Made by a program: the position numbers and the translations under genes
Part shown: positions 35,241 to 46,045 of the stretch, one piece after another
Layout: every line of letters begins with the position of its first letter
Position numbering within the stretch: the first letter of the stretch is position 1
Source: BOG-938 sp048498155
GTDB lineage: Bacteria; Pseudomonadota; Alphaproteobacteria; Caulobacterales; Caulobacteraceae
Length of the DNA: 64,000 nucleotides
Direction: 5' to 3'
Assembly: GCA_048498155.1 (NCBI GenBank)
Contig: JBEHYN010000010.1
Coordinates: 1 to 64,000, forward strand
The notes under the pieces: generated by a model
The model's input: only the letters and a program-made list of their open reading frames with translations
Told to the model about the DNA's origin: nothing
Database searches by the model: none

Positions 35241-36410
35241 CTAGGCGGTCCCTTTCACGGCCTTGACCACCTTCTCGGCGGCGTCGGACAGGTCGTTGGC
35301 GGCGATGACGTTCAGGCCGGACCCATTGATGATCGCCTTGCCCTCGGCGACGTTGGTGCCTTCCAGGCGCACCACCAGGGGCACCTTCAGGCCGACTTCC
35401 TTTACCGCCGCGACCACGCCCTCGGCGATGATGTCGCAGCGCATGATGCCGCCGAAGATATTGACCAAAATCCCCTTCACATTGGGGTCGGAGGTGATGA
35501 TCTTGAAGGCTGCGGTGACCTTCTCTTTACTGGCGCCGCCGCCGACGTCGAGGAAGTTGGCCGGCTCGGCGCCGTACAGCTTGATGATGTCCATCGTGGC
35601 CATGGCCAGACCCGCGCCGTTGACCATGCAGCCGATCTCGCCGTCGAGCGCGATGTAGCTGAGGTCATAGTTGGACGCCTCAATTTCCTTCTCGTCCTCC
35701 TCGTCGATGTCGCGCAGGGCGCGGACGTCGTCGTGGCGGTACAGGGCGTTGGAATCGAACGACATCTTAGCGTCCAGCAACTTCAGAGCGCCGTCTGCGG
35801 TCACGATCAACGGATTGACCTCCAGCAGCGCCATGTCCTTTTCCACAAAGGCGGCATACAGGGCCTTCAGCAGGCCGAATGCCTGCTTGGCGGCCGCGCC
35901 TTCCAGCTTGAGCGCCTCGACCAGATGGCGGCCGTGGTGGGGGAACACGCCGGTGGCCGGGTCGATGGAGAAGGTGATGATCTTTTCGGGGGTCGAGTGG
36001 GCGACCTCTTCGATGTCCATGCCGCCCTCGGTGGAGGCGACCACCGCCACGCGGGAGGTTTCGCGGTCAACCAGCAGCGACAGATAAAGCTCCCGCGCGA
36101 TCGCCGCGCCTTCCTCGATATAGAGGCGGCGCACCAGGCGGCCCTTGGGACCGGTCTGATGGGTGACCAGGGTCATGCCCAGCATGCGCTCGGCTTCCGC
36201 CCTCACAGCGTCCAGGGATTTGACTACCTTGACCCCGCCGCCCTTACCGCGCCCGCCGGCGTGGATCTGGGATTTGACGACCCAGACCGGGCCGCCGAGG
36301 TCCTGGGCGGCGCGCACGGCGTCTTCGACCGAGAAGGCTGGGAACCCGCGCGGGACCGGAACGCCGTACTCCTTGAGGACGGCCTTAGCTTGGTATTCGT
36401 GGACGTTCAT
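35241..36410 (-). CDS. sucC: succinate--CoA ligase, beta subunit
   Basis: A 389-residue ATP-grasp subunit (MNVHEYQAKAVLKEYGVPVPRG; KSQIHAGGRGKGGGVK; NGAGLAMATMDIIKLYG; VNIFGGIMRCD). It is the first gene of sucCDAB, behind a consensus promoter at 36495-36523 and a ~78-base leader. Start at 36410 rather than the in-frame ATG five codons upstream, matching the family start. Confidence 0.97.
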   Translation of the reverse strand: MNVHEYQAKAVLKEYGVPVPRGFPAFSVEDAVRAAQDLGGPVWVVKSQIHAGGRGKGGGVKVVKSLDAVRAEAERMLGMTLVTHQTGPKGRLVRRLYIEEGAAIARELYLSLLVDRETSRVAVVASTEGGMDIEEVAHSTPEKIITFSIDPATGVFPHHGRHLVEALKLEGAAAKQAFGLLKALYAAFVEKDMALLEVNPLIVTADGALKLLDAKMSFDSNALYRHDDVRALRDIDEEDEKEIEASNYDLSYIALDGEIGCMVNGAGLAMATMDIIKLYGAEPANFLDVGGGASKEKVTAAFKIITSDPNVKGILVNIFGGIMRCDIIAEGVVAAVKEVGLKVPLVVRLEGTNVAEGKAIINGSGLNVIAANDLSDAAEKVVKAVKGTA

Positions 36411-36442
36411 CTGATCCCGTCGCAACTTGCGGAGCGGGGCAA

Positions 36443-36485
36443 GGGGCCGGTCCCCGAAGGCCCCGACCGATCACCTCGGCGTGAT
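36443..36485 (-). other. structured 5' leader of sucCDAB
   Basis: Two hairpins can form in the predicted leader: ATCAC/GTGAT (36470-36474 with 36481-36485) and GGGGCC/GGCCCC (36443-36448 with 36459-36464). They lie between the predicted transcription start near 36488 and the sucC start. It may be a cis-regulatory element or simply a stabilising leader; I do not match it to a named riboswitch. Confidence 0.4.
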
Positions 36486-36494
36486 GGCTTGGGC

Positions 36495-36523
36495 GTTATA
36501 GTGATGCTCGCCAGGGGGTTCAA
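36495..36523 (-). promoter_or_regulatory. sigma-70-type promoter of sucCDAB
   Basis: On the minus strand, -35 TTGAAC (36523-36518), a 17-base spacer and -10 TATAAC (36500-36495). It stands about 85 bases before sucC. It is among the two best promoter matches in the window, fitting a highly expressed TCA operon. Confidence 0.7.
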
Positions 36524-36609
36524 CCGCCGTTAGCCCTCTTACCGCAGGAAAACGGACGGGCGCCGCGTGTGCCCCAAGTCGGGGAGGGAAAGGCGGGATT
36601 TCGGACGGA

Positions 36610-36990
36610 TTAATCCGCCGCGTAGTCTTTCAGCACGCCCAACGTCACGATGGCCAAGGTCTCCTCGTGGGTGGCGGCCAGCACCAGGGGCGGGGCTTGG
36701 CCGTCGTCCAGGGCTTCCTTCCAGCGCGGGGCGCACAGGCACCAGCGGTCGCCGGGCTTGAGGCCTGGGAAGTGATAGGCGGGCTGGGGCGTGGACAGGT
36801 CGTTGCCCATCGATCTGGAATAGTCGAGGAACTCGGCGGTCATCACCGCGCAAACGGTGTGCAGGCCCAGATCGTCCGGCCCGGTCTCGCAGCAGCCGTT
36901 GCGGAAGAATCCCGTCACGGGATTGCGCGAACAGGGCTCAAGCTCCCCGCCCAGGACATTGCGGGCGGTCTCGTCGAAACGCATGGTCAT
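36610..36990 (-). CDS. DUF2237 family protein
   Basis: A 126-residue protein of conserved unknown function. The family blocks NVLGGELEPCSRNPVTGFFRNGCCETGP, HTVCAVMTAEFLDYSRSMGNDLSTP and PGLKPGDRWCLCAPRWKEA are all present, with several conserved cysteines that could bind metal. Intact by length. It is divergent from the small secreted protein at 37256 and transcribed towards sucC's promoter region. Confidence 0.9.
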   Translation of the reverse strand: MTMRFDETARNVLGGELEPCSRNPVTGFFRNGCCETGPDDLGLHTVCAVMTAEFLDYSRSMGNDLSTPQPAYHFPGLKPGDRWCLCAPRWKEALDDGQAPPLVLAATHEETLAIVTLGVLKDYAAD

Positions 36991-37162
36991 GACTCAGCAT
37001 AGCGCCTATTGGCCGGGCGGCGCCAAGAGGATCGCGCGCCTGGACCATCCCAGTGGCAGGCGGCTATGCTGGCGAGTGTGCTGAATTTGACGTTCCCTCG
37101 ACCATGGGGTCACCCCTGGAGCGAACCGCAAATTCGAAAGGCGCATTAGAGTTTTTTGGTTC

Positions 37163-37236
37163 TAGCGTGGCTTGAGATTCAGAAATTTGCTCATAGGCCG
37201 CCACCAAGCTCAGTCGAATTTCTGAATCGCCACACG
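37163..37236. repeat. long inverted repeat between DUF2237 and a secreted-protein gene
   Basis: GATTCAGAAATT (37176-37187) and AATTTCTGAATC (37217-37228) form a perfect 12-base stem; after a small bulge the stem is continued by CGTGGC upstream and GCCACACG downstream. The element is just upstream of the gene starting 37256 and is AT-rich relative to its surroundings. It may be a 5'-leader hairpin or an operator. Confidence 0.6.
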
Positions 37237-37255
37237 AGGCGCAAAGGATGACCCG

Positions 37256-37801
37256 ATGATCGGAGCGATCTTCGCCCTGGCCCTGCAAGTGGCGGACGCA
37301 ACACCCGCTCCTCCTGCGGCGCTGTCGCCGCCGGGCAACGCCGCCGACGCCATCGCCGACATCATCGCCCAATCCGCCGCCGAGGCATCGTCCATCGCGC
37401 CGCCTGCGCCGCCTCCCGGGCCCACGCCGGAAGAGCGAGCGCAGTTGTACGAATCCGGTGTGCGCTCCACCTTTCAGGCCCGCGAGGCGCGCCAAGGCCC
37501 GCTGGACGGCCGCTGGGTGCTGGCCGCCGCGGACGGCGAGAAGCTCTATATGCTCCAACTGGCCGATCCGGGCCTTGGACGCGGCCCGGTGGAGGGCGCT
37601 TGGCGCGATCTGGCCCGCCAAGGCGCGGTGGGCGCCTCGGGCTTTCTGGCCAGCGCGGATCGTTCAGGTCCGGATCTGGTGCTCAAGTTCAACGAGGACG
37701 CGCCCTGCGTGGTCACCCTGACCCTGGGCGCTGACGGCCGTTGGTCCGGCGCCCTGCAGACGGCCGCCGCAAGCCGCGCGGTGACTATGACGCGGTCTTG
37801 A
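37256..37801 (+). CDS. hypothetical exported protein
   Basis: A 181-residue protein that I do not recognise. A short hydrophobic N-terminus (MIGAIFALALQVADA) may be a signal, followed by an Ala/Pro-rich stretch and a compact C-terminal part (GPLDGRWVLAAADGEKLYMLQLAD ... LVLKFNEDAPCVVTLTLGADGRWSG) that looks like a small beta-rich domain. It overlaps the convergent HIT gene by 17 bases. Confidence 0.65.
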   Translation: MIGAIFALALQVADATPAPPAALSPPGNAADAIADIIAQSAAEASSIAPPAPPPGPTPEERAQLYESGVRSTFQAREARQGPLDGRWVLAAADGEKLYMLQLADPGLGRGPVEGAWRDLARQGAVGASGFLASADRSGPDLVLKFNEDAPCVVTLTLGADGRWSGALQTAAASRAVTMTRS

Positions 37802-38225
37802 GCCGGCAGAAGACCTGCGATGCCGCGCGAACCGCCTCTTCCAAAACGTCGTGTCGGTAGGCGGTCGGGCCGGGGACGCCCCAGACCGGGCCAGGCCAAG
37901 CCGCATCATCCGGACGGCGACCCACCACGTGAACATGCAGTTGCGGCGTCACATTGCCCAGTTGTCCAACGTTCAGTTTGTCTATCGGTCGGCCCATGGC
38001 CGCCGCGACCGCACGCACGGCCGCCCCGGCCAGGACGGTTTCCTCGATCAATTGTCGCCGGTCGCCCGGGGACAGGTGTTCCAGCTCGCGCACGGCGCTC
38101 TTGCGCGGAATCAGCACCACCCAGGCCCAGCGGGCGTCCCTTTGCAGCCGCGCGGCGCATAGCTGCAGGTCGCAAAGAGGCTCGGAGGTCTCTAGGAAGG
38201 CGGGGTCAATGGCGAATTTCTGCAA
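37785..38225 (-). CDS. HIT-family protein
   Basis: A 146-residue histidine-triad superfamily protein. The nucleotide-binding motif reads QLHVHVVGR, so the first His of the usual HxHxH is Gln, a substitution common in this bacterial subgroup. The N-terminal part LQRDARWAWVVLIPRKSAVRELEHLSP supports the fold. It probably hydrolyses or binds nucleotide phosphoramidates or dinucleotides; the substrate is unknown. Confidence 0.88.
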   Translation of the reverse strand: MQKFAIDPAFLETSEPLCDLQLCAARLQRDARWAWVVLIPRKSAVRELEHLSPGDRRQLIEETVLAGAAVRAVAAAMGRPIDKLNVGQLGNVTPQLHVHVVGRRPDDAAWPGPVWGVPGPTAYRHDVLEEAVRAASQVFCRLKTAS

Positions 38226-38354
38226 AGGTCGGGCTTTCCGCGAAGAGATAAAGAATGCACGCCGTCCGCGAGGGCGGCTCCATAGACGCCTCTGGCGGCC
38301 GCGTCTATCGGCGATGCGTCACTTCACCGTGCGCCGCCCTTGCAGCCCGGCGTC

Positions 38355-38383
38355 GTGACAGCTAGACCGCAGCGCACAATAAT
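38355..38383 (+). promoter_or_regulatory. candidate promoter of mdh
   Basis: -35 GTGACA (38355-38360), 17-base spacer and -10 AATAAT (38378-38383), about 40 bases before the mdh ATG. Moderate match to consensus. Confidence 0.45.
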
Positions 38384-38424
38384 GGCTCATTAGAGCCCCC
38401 AACACCCAACCTCGGAGACCTCGC

Positions 38425-39387
38425 ATGGCTCGCGCGAAGATTGCCCTGATCGGCGCCGGAATGATCGGCGGCACCCTCGCTCACATTGCCGCCCGCGAGG
38501 AGTTGGGTGACGTGATCCTGTTCGACATCGCCGAGGGCACGCCTCAGGGCAAGGCGCTGGATATCTCCGAAGCCTCGCCGGTGTTCGGCAAGGACGTGAG
38601 CTTGAAGGGCGCCAATGACTACGCCGATATCGCCGGCGCCGATGTTTGTATTGTGACTGCAGGGGTGCCGCGCAAGCCGGGCATGAGCCGCGACGATCTG
38701 CTGGGCATCAATCTGAAGGTGATGAAGGCCGTCGGCGACGGCATCAAGGCCCATGCGCCCAACGCCTTCGTCATCTGCATCACCAATCCGCTGGACGCCA
38801 TGGTCTGGGCCCTGCAGCAGTTCTCCGGCCTGCCCAAGACCAAGGTCATCGGCATGGCCGGGGTGCTCGACTCCGCCCGCTTCCGCTATTTCCTCGCCGA
38901 GAAGACCGGGGTTTCGGTGGAAGACATCCACGCCTGGACACTCGGCGGTCACGGCGACGACATGGTGCCCATGGTGCGCCATTCCACCGTCGGCGGCCTG
39001 CCCCTGCCCGAACTGGTCAAGCAGGGCGTGATGACCCAGGACGAGCTGGACGGCATCGTCAAGCGCACCCGCGGCGGCGGCGGCGAGATCGTGGCCCTGC
39101 TCAAGACCGGTTCGGCCTTCTACGCCCCGGCGGAAAGCGCCATCGCCATGGCGACCTCTTACCTCAAGGACAAGAAGCGCGTCCTGCCCTGCGCGGCCTT
39201 CCTGTCGGGCCAATACGGCCTGAAGGACCTGTACGTCGGCGTGCCGGTGGTGATCGGCAAGGACGGCGTGGAGCGCATCATCGAGTTCCCCACCAACGAC
39301 GAGGAAAAGGCGATGTTCGCCAAATCCGTAGAGTCGGTGCAGGGCCTGATGGAAGCCTGCAAGGCCATCGACGGGTCGCTGGTCTAA
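38425..39387 (+). CDS. mdh: malate dehydrogenase
   Basis: A 320-residue NAD-dependent TCA enzyme of the LDH-like MDH type. ALIGAGMIGGTLAHI binds NAD, ITNPLDAMVWALQ and LGGHGDDMVPMVRHSTVGG carry the catalytic His. Intact. In related genomes mdh heads the sucCDAB run; here it is on the other strand, 2 kb away, with three small genes between. Confidence 0.97.
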   Translation: MARAKIALIGAGMIGGTLAHIAAREELGDVILFDIAEGTPQGKALDISEASPVFGKDVSLKGANDYADIAGADVCIVTAGVPRKPGMSRDDLLGINLKVMKAVGDGIKAHAPNAFVICITNPLDAMVWALQQFSGLPKTKVIGMAGVLDSARFRYFLAEKTGVSVEDIHAWTLGGHGDDMVPMVRHSTVGGLPLPELVKQGVMTQDELDGIVKRTRGGGGEIVALLKTGSAFYAPAESAIAMATSYLKDKKRVLPCAAFLSGQYGLKDLYVGVPVVIGKDGVERIIEFPTNDEEKAMFAKSVESVQGLMEACKAIDGSLV

Positions 39388-39389
39388 AC

Positions 39390-39421
39390 ACGTTCCTCAC
39401 CCCATCGAGGGGGAGGGACGT
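39390..39421 (+). terminator. hairpin after mdh, half copy of the G/C-tract repeat
   Basis: A near-palindrome bounded by ACGT at both ends (39390-39393, 39418-39421) with arms rich in CCCC and GGGG, three bases after the mdh stop. The core CCCCATCGAGGGGGAGGG matches one arm of the ybeY element. It may serve as the mdh terminator, though no T-run follows. Confidence 0.45.
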
Positions 39422-39541
39422 CTTATTCTGTCAGCGTTGGAGCGATCGTGACCCTTTCGGGGCGGGCCTTGCGCTGGAGCTCGAGGAAGCCGATATTCCT
39501 GCCTGCGCCCGCCTGGGCGTCTAACAAAGGTTTGACCTTCG

Positions 39542-40291
39542 ATGAGCGACTCCAACCGCGGCTATACGAGCCCGATCTCCGCTCGCGCCGACATGGCGGT
39601 GGATGCGGGCCTGCGCGGCTTCATGCTGGGCGTCTATAACAAGCTCGCCCTCGGCCTGATCCTCTCTGCCGCCCTGGCCTTCGTCACAGCGGACATACCG
39701 GCCGTGCGCGACCAGATCTACATCGTCGACGCCGACGGCCGATTGATGGGCTTCACCCTGCTGGGCACGGTCCTGCGCTTCGCCCCTCTGGTGGTGATGC
39801 TGGTCGGCATGTTCGGTATGCGCAACGTCACGCCCCGCAGTTCCGGCGTGTTTTACTGGACCATCGTGTCCCTGATCGGCGCGGGTCTGGGCGTGTGGAT
39901 GCTGGCCTATACCGGCGTCTCGGTGGCCTCCACCTTCCTGATCACGGCCGCCGCCTTCGGCGCCTTGAGCCTTGTGGGCTACACCACCAAGAAAGACCTA
40001 ACTGGCTTCGGCAACTTCCTGATCATGGGCCTGTTCGGCATCATGATCGCCATGGTGGCCAATATCTTCCTGCACCTCGCGGGCATGGCCTTCATCATCA
40101 ACATCCTGGGCGTGCTGATCTTCGCGGGCCTGACCGCCTACGACACCCAGCGGCTGAAGATGAGCTATTACCAGCTCGGCGGCAGTCAGACGGCCATGGG
40201 CATCGCCACCAACTACGGCGCGCTCAGGCTGTACCTGAACTTCATCAACCTGTTCCAGTTCCTGCTCAGCTTCACCGGCAGCCGCAGGTAA
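39542..40291 (+). CDS. Bax inhibitor-1/YccA family membrane protein
   Basis: A 249-residue BI-1 family protein with about seven membrane helices and the family motifs TAYDTQRLKM near the C-terminus and GFTLLGTVLRFAPLVVMLVG. Relatives include a calcium-leak channel and the FtsH-regulated YccA. Role in this organism unknown. A clear intrinsic terminator follows. Confidence 0.92.
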   Translation: MSDSNRGYTSPISARADMAVDAGLRGFMLGVYNKLALGLILSAALAFVTADIPAVRDQIYIVDADGRLMGFTLLGTVLRFAPLVVMLVGMFGMRNVTPRSSGVFYWTIVSLIGAGLGVWMLAYTGVSVASTFLITAAAFGALSLVGYTTKKDLTGFGNFLIMGLFGIMIAMVANIFLHLAGMAFIINILGVLIFAGLTAYDTQRLKMSYYQLGGSQTAMGIATNYGALRLYLNFINLFQFLLSFTGSRR

Positions 40292-40345
40292 GGATTTTTG
40301 TTTGCGCTAACGGCCTTCGGCCTGCTTGAGCGCGCAAAGAGAATC

Positions 40346-40376
40346 AGCCCGGCGGAGCGATCCGCCGGGCTTTTTT
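40346..40376 (+). terminator. intrinsic terminator after the BI-1 gene
   Basis: Perfect 11-base stem AGCCCGGCGGA (40346-40356) / TCCGCCGGGCT (40361-40371), four-base loop GCGA, then a run of T. The best intrinsic terminator in the window. Confidence 0.9.
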
Positions 40377-40469
40377 CTTGTCCGCCCCGCGTTCCAAGGG
40401 CTGTCTTGTGTCGTAATGTGTCTTCGAAAATGGCCCTCGGCGTTGCGTAGATCGTGAAGGAAATCGCCC

Positions 40470-41105
40470 ATGAAGCTCCCCATCGCCGCCGTGCTCGGTT
40501 TGGCCGTGATCGCCGCCCCCGCAGCGGGCCTTGCCCATTTCGCCCTGTTGCAGCCGCAGTCGGCCGTGGTTGAGGACAAGCTGGGCAATCCTCAAAAGGC
40601 CGGCCCCTGCGGCGTAACGGCCGACCAACCCGGCATGCCCTCCGGCTTTGTAACCGCCGTGGTCGGCGGCAGCCTGCTGCACGTCAAGGTCAAGGAGACC
40701 ATCTACCACCCCGGCTTTTACCGCGTCGCCCTGTCGGTGATGGACCGCGCCGAGCTGCCGGCCGATCCGGCGGACACCACCATGGATGGGCCCAAGGGGC
40801 CGATGTCTATGTCGGGCAAGATCGATCCCCATCCCAAGCCCCCGGTCCTGGTCGACGGCTTGTGGGAGAACCACGTGAAGCATCCGCTCGGGGAACTGGA
40901 CTCCGACGTGAAGCTGCCCAACATCAACTGCGATCACTGCTCGCTGCAGGTGATCCAGTTCATGGAGATGCATCCCATCAACGCGCCGGGCCGCTTCTCC
41001 TATCATCACTGCGCCGACCTCAAGATCACCGCCAATCCGGCGCTGCCGGTCGACCCTGCCTGGCCGGGCCAGGTGGCCTCCAAGACCAAGAGCAAGGCGA
41101 ATTAG
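40470..41105 (+). CDS. SCE4755-like polysaccharide monooxygenase-like exported protein
   Basis: A 211-residue exported protein. The signal peptide ends AAPAAGLA, so the mature chain would begin with His (HFALLQPQS), the hallmark of copper lytic polysaccharide monooxygenases, whose N-terminal His forms half the copper brace. A later YHHCADLKI block and several Cys (PCGV, NCDHCS, HCAD) fit the SCE4755 family of LPMO-like proteins. Whether it binds copper or oxidises a glycan is not shown. It is convergent with the DUF2794 gene with a 4-base overlap. Confidence 0.75.
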   Translation: MKLPIAAVLGLAVIAAPAAGLAHFALLQPQSAVVEDKLGNPQKAGPCGVTADQPGMPSGFVTAVVGGSLLHVKVKETIYHPGFYRVALSVMDRAELPADPADTTMDGPKGPMSMSGKIDPHPKPPVLVDGLWENHVKHPLGELDSDVKLPNINCDHCSLQVIQFMEMHPINAPGRFSYHHCADLKITANPALPVDPAWPGQVASKTKSKAN

Positions 41106-41440
41106 TCGCCGACCACGCTGAACCGCCCCTTGTCGAACCACTTCAGCACCTGACCCAGTTCGTGGCCGCGCTTGAGGATCTGGCCGCCGTGGCCTATGAC
41201 GGCCCAGGCGCCTTGCCGGCGGGCCAGGGCGGGGCGTTTTTCCACCTTGTAGATCGGGTTTTCGGCCGCGTGGCGGAACACAGAGAACACCGCCGAGTCC
41301 TTCAGTCCGTCGATGGCGTAGTCGCGCCATTCCCCGGCGGCGACCATGCGACCGTAGACGCGCAGAAGCTGGCTCAGCTCGCGCCGGTCGAAAAACACCA
41401 CCCCTGCCGCAGGGTGAAGAGCGTGGGCGTCCATACTCAT
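41102..41440 (-). CDS. DUF2794 family protein
   Basis: A 112-residue protein typical of alphaproteobacteria. VVFFDRRELSQLLRVYGRMVAAGEWRDYAIDGLKDSAVFSVFRHAAENPIYKVEK and LARRQGAWAVIGHGGQILKRGHELGQVLKWFDK match the family throughout when read as separate blocks. Function unknown. Confidence 0.9.
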   Translation of the reverse strand: MSMDAHALHPAAGVVFFDRRELSQLLRVYGRMVAAGEWRDYAIDGLKDSAVFSVFRHAAENPIYKVEKRPALARRQGAWAVIGHGGQILKRGHELGQVLKWFDKGRFSVVGD

Positions 41441-41605
41441 GCCCAGGCAGGCTATGACGGAATTTGGCCGAACTGAAGACTTTCCGGGCCAGATCGCGTG
41501 TGCAATCCCTCCGGGCCTTCTGCACGAGCGCCCAAGCGCGGCAAAGAACCTCGAAATGGCCTTAATTCGGACTCGCGACGGCCCAGTTGCGTCTTGATAT
41601 TGGCT

Positions 41606-41734
41606 TGTCGGTCAACCGGGGTCCTGGTCCTGGACCCTGAACAGCCCCCCAGCCTGCTGGGATCAAGTCTTCCGGTTGGCCGACATTGTCTTCCGCTAAA
41701 GTTCCCTAAGCCCGCGCAAGCGGGCTTTCTTTTT
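41606..41734 (+). ncRNA. candidate structured small RNA with intrinsic terminator
   Basis: The 311-base gap 41441-41751 has no gene but strong structure. A 14-pair closing stem joins 41606-41619 (TGTCGGTCAACCGG) to 41672-41685 (CCGGTTGGCCGACA) with one wobble pair. Inside it are two hairpins: GGTCC/GGACC (41620-41624, 41632-41636) and CCCAG/CTGGG (41648-41652, 41657-41661). About 22 bases on comes a classic terminator (41708-41734). No known family (6S, 4.5S SRP, tmRNA, RNase P) fits by its conserved motifs. Exact 5' end unknown; I saw no convincing promoter. It is independent of the upstream gene, which is on the other strand. Confidence 0.6.
41708..41734 (+). terminator. intrinsic terminator of the small RNA candidate
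   Basis: Stem AAGCCCGC (41708-41715) / GCGGGCTT (41720-41727), loop GCAA, then TCTTTTT. No protein gene on this strand lies immediately upstream, so its natural client is the structured RNA. Confidence 0.85.
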
Positions 41735-41751
41735 GGCGGGTGGCTCGGGTT

Positions 41752-42498
41752 TTACTTGGGTTTGGCTGGGGCCAGGACCGCCAATATGCGCCCGTCCCCC
41801 TTGGCCTGGACTAGGATGGCGCTCTTCAGATCGGCTTCGGAGGCCTGGGGCGCCACATAGGTTCTCGTCCGGCCGTTCCAGGAGCCCAGACGGTCCAGTT
41901 CACGCACCACATTGTGGTATCGCACGATCTTGCCACGGTTCTCCCCCGCTGTGACGGGCACATCCGACGGCGCGGCGCGGAATCGCACCAGCCAGACCGC
42001 AGCCCCGCCGCGCGGGGCCGCCCCGGCGCCGACCTGAACCTTGCCGCGACTCTGGCGAATGCTCGGCCCCGCTCGGCGAGCCTTCGCCGCCTTCTGGATC
42101 AGGACATCGGTGGATTGCGCCAGGGACTGTCCCGGCTCGGTCTTGCCGCTTTGGCCCAGACCGTCGATCACCAGCTGCGGCGTGGAAACCTCACGCAGCC
42201 CGAGCGCCTTGGCATAGGCCCGCTGACGCTGCGAAAAAGCCGGTTGGGCGAAGGTGTCGCTCCAGCCCAGATAGTCCCAGTAATCCACCGGGAATGTCAG
42301 GACCAGCACGTCCTTGCGCCCGTCCAGGTCGCTCGCCAAGTCATCGGCGCTCGCGCAGGCCGAACAGCCCTGGCTGGTATAAAGCTCGGCGACGACGGGC
42401 CGGCGCGGGGCGGCTGCGGCCGCCTCGCCGAAAGGTGAGGCGCACACGATCAAAAGGCCGGCGAGGGCCAAACGAAGCAGGGCTCCACGGTCAAGCAT
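41752..42498 (-). CDS. DUF1223 exported thioredoxin-like protein
   Basis: A 248-residue protein with a signal peptide (LLRLALAGLLIVCASPFGEAAA) and the DUF1223 opening VVAELYTSQGCSACASADDL, which holds a CxxC pair, followed by LTFPVDYWDYLGWSDTFAQPAFSQRQ and STPQLVIDG. The fold resembles thioredoxin, so a periplasmic redox role is plausible but unproven. I use the ATG 42498; an upstream ATG at 42540 adds residues before the signal. Confidence 0.88.
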   Translation of the reverse strand: MLDRGALLRLALAGLLIVCASPFGEAAAAAPRRPVVAELYTSQGCSACASADDLASDLDGRKDVLVLTFPVDYWDYLGWSDTFAQPAFSQRQRAYAKALGLREVSTPQLVIDGLGQSGKTEPGQSLAQSTDVLIQKAAKARRAGPSIRQSRGKVQVGAGAAPRGGAAVWLVRFRAAPSDVPVTAGENRGKIVRYHNVVRELDRLGSWNGRTRTYVAPQASEADLKSAILVQAKGDGRILAVLAPAKPK

Positions 42499-42557
42499 CG
42501 ACTCGCACTTAACCGAGATTGACCGCCCCACGCGCCTCACTTTTTGGTGCGCTACCG

Positions 42558-45242
<2,685 letters not shown>

Positions 45243-45430
45243 GGAATGATGATCCTCTGTCTGTTCAGGGCCGCCCGAAATCCGGTCGCGGGATCGCGCG
45301 CATATCGGAGCGGACACACAGCGTCCGGCCCGGCGCAGCGGTGGGCCCGCGCGGCCGCGCCCGTCATAGCCTTGCGCGGCGACGCCGTCCATGCGCCGCT
45401 TGTTTCAGCGACACGGGTTTGCCGGGCGTG

Positions 45431-46045
45431 ATGATATCCAAGGTCACAATCCAGGGTTTTGCCCTCGCGCGCGGCGACCGGCTGTTGTTCGAGGGGTTCA
45501 ACCTTGAACTCAAGGCCGGGCGCGCCTTGGCCCTGCGCGGACGCAACGGCGCAGGCAAAACCAGCCTACTGCGGGCGGTGGCAGGGTTGATCAGACCCCA
45601 GGCGGGAACGGTGTCTTTCGAGGGGCCGGACGGGCCGCTCGAGGACGAGGAGGCCCGCGCCTTGGGCCTGCACCTGATGGGCCATCATGACGGGCTCAAG
45701 CCCGGGCGTTTGGCGCATGAGGAGTTCGCCTTTCAGGCCCGCTGGTGCGGCGGTGATGAGGATGGGATCGCACGAGCGGTTCAGGCGCTGGACCTGGAGC
45801 GGATCGGCGAGCTCGAGGTGCGTAAGCTGTCGGCAGGCCAGAGACGCCGCCTAGCGCTGGGCCGCCTGATCGCCGCCCCCCGCGCCCTGTGGCTGCTTGA
45901 CGAGCCCTTCGCGCCGCTTGACGGCGAGCACCGCGCCCGCTTCGGCGCCCTCATGGGCGAACACCTGGCGGCGGGCGGGATGATCCTGGCCGCCGTGCAC
46001 GACCCCCTGCCGATCGAGGCGGACAGCGTGGAGATCGAGCCTTGA
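45431..46045 (+). CDS. ccmA: haem exporter ATPase CcmA
   Basis: A 204-residue ABC ATPase for cytochrome c maturation. Walker A GRNGAGKTSLL, signature RKLSAGQRRRLALGRL and Walker B LWLLDEPFAPLD are present. The ATG 45431 gives the family start MISKVTIQGFALARGDRLLF. First of ccmABCDG. Confidence 0.95.
   Translation: MISKVTIQGFALARGDRLLFEGFNLELKAGRALALRGRNGAGKTSLLRAVAGLIRPQAGTVSFEGPDGPLEDEEARALGLHLMGHHDGLKPGRLAHEEFAFQARWCGGDEDGIARAVQALDLERIGELEVRKLSAGQRRRLALGRLIAAPRALWLLDEPFAPLDGEHRARFGALMGEHLAAGGMILAAVHDPLPIEADSVEIEP

Noticed and set aside
41606..41734. Small RNA as 6S, 4.5S SRP or tmRNA
   Set aside because: The SRP GGAAGGAAGCAG-type loop, a tmRNA tRNA-like domain and the open central bubble of 6S are not seen.
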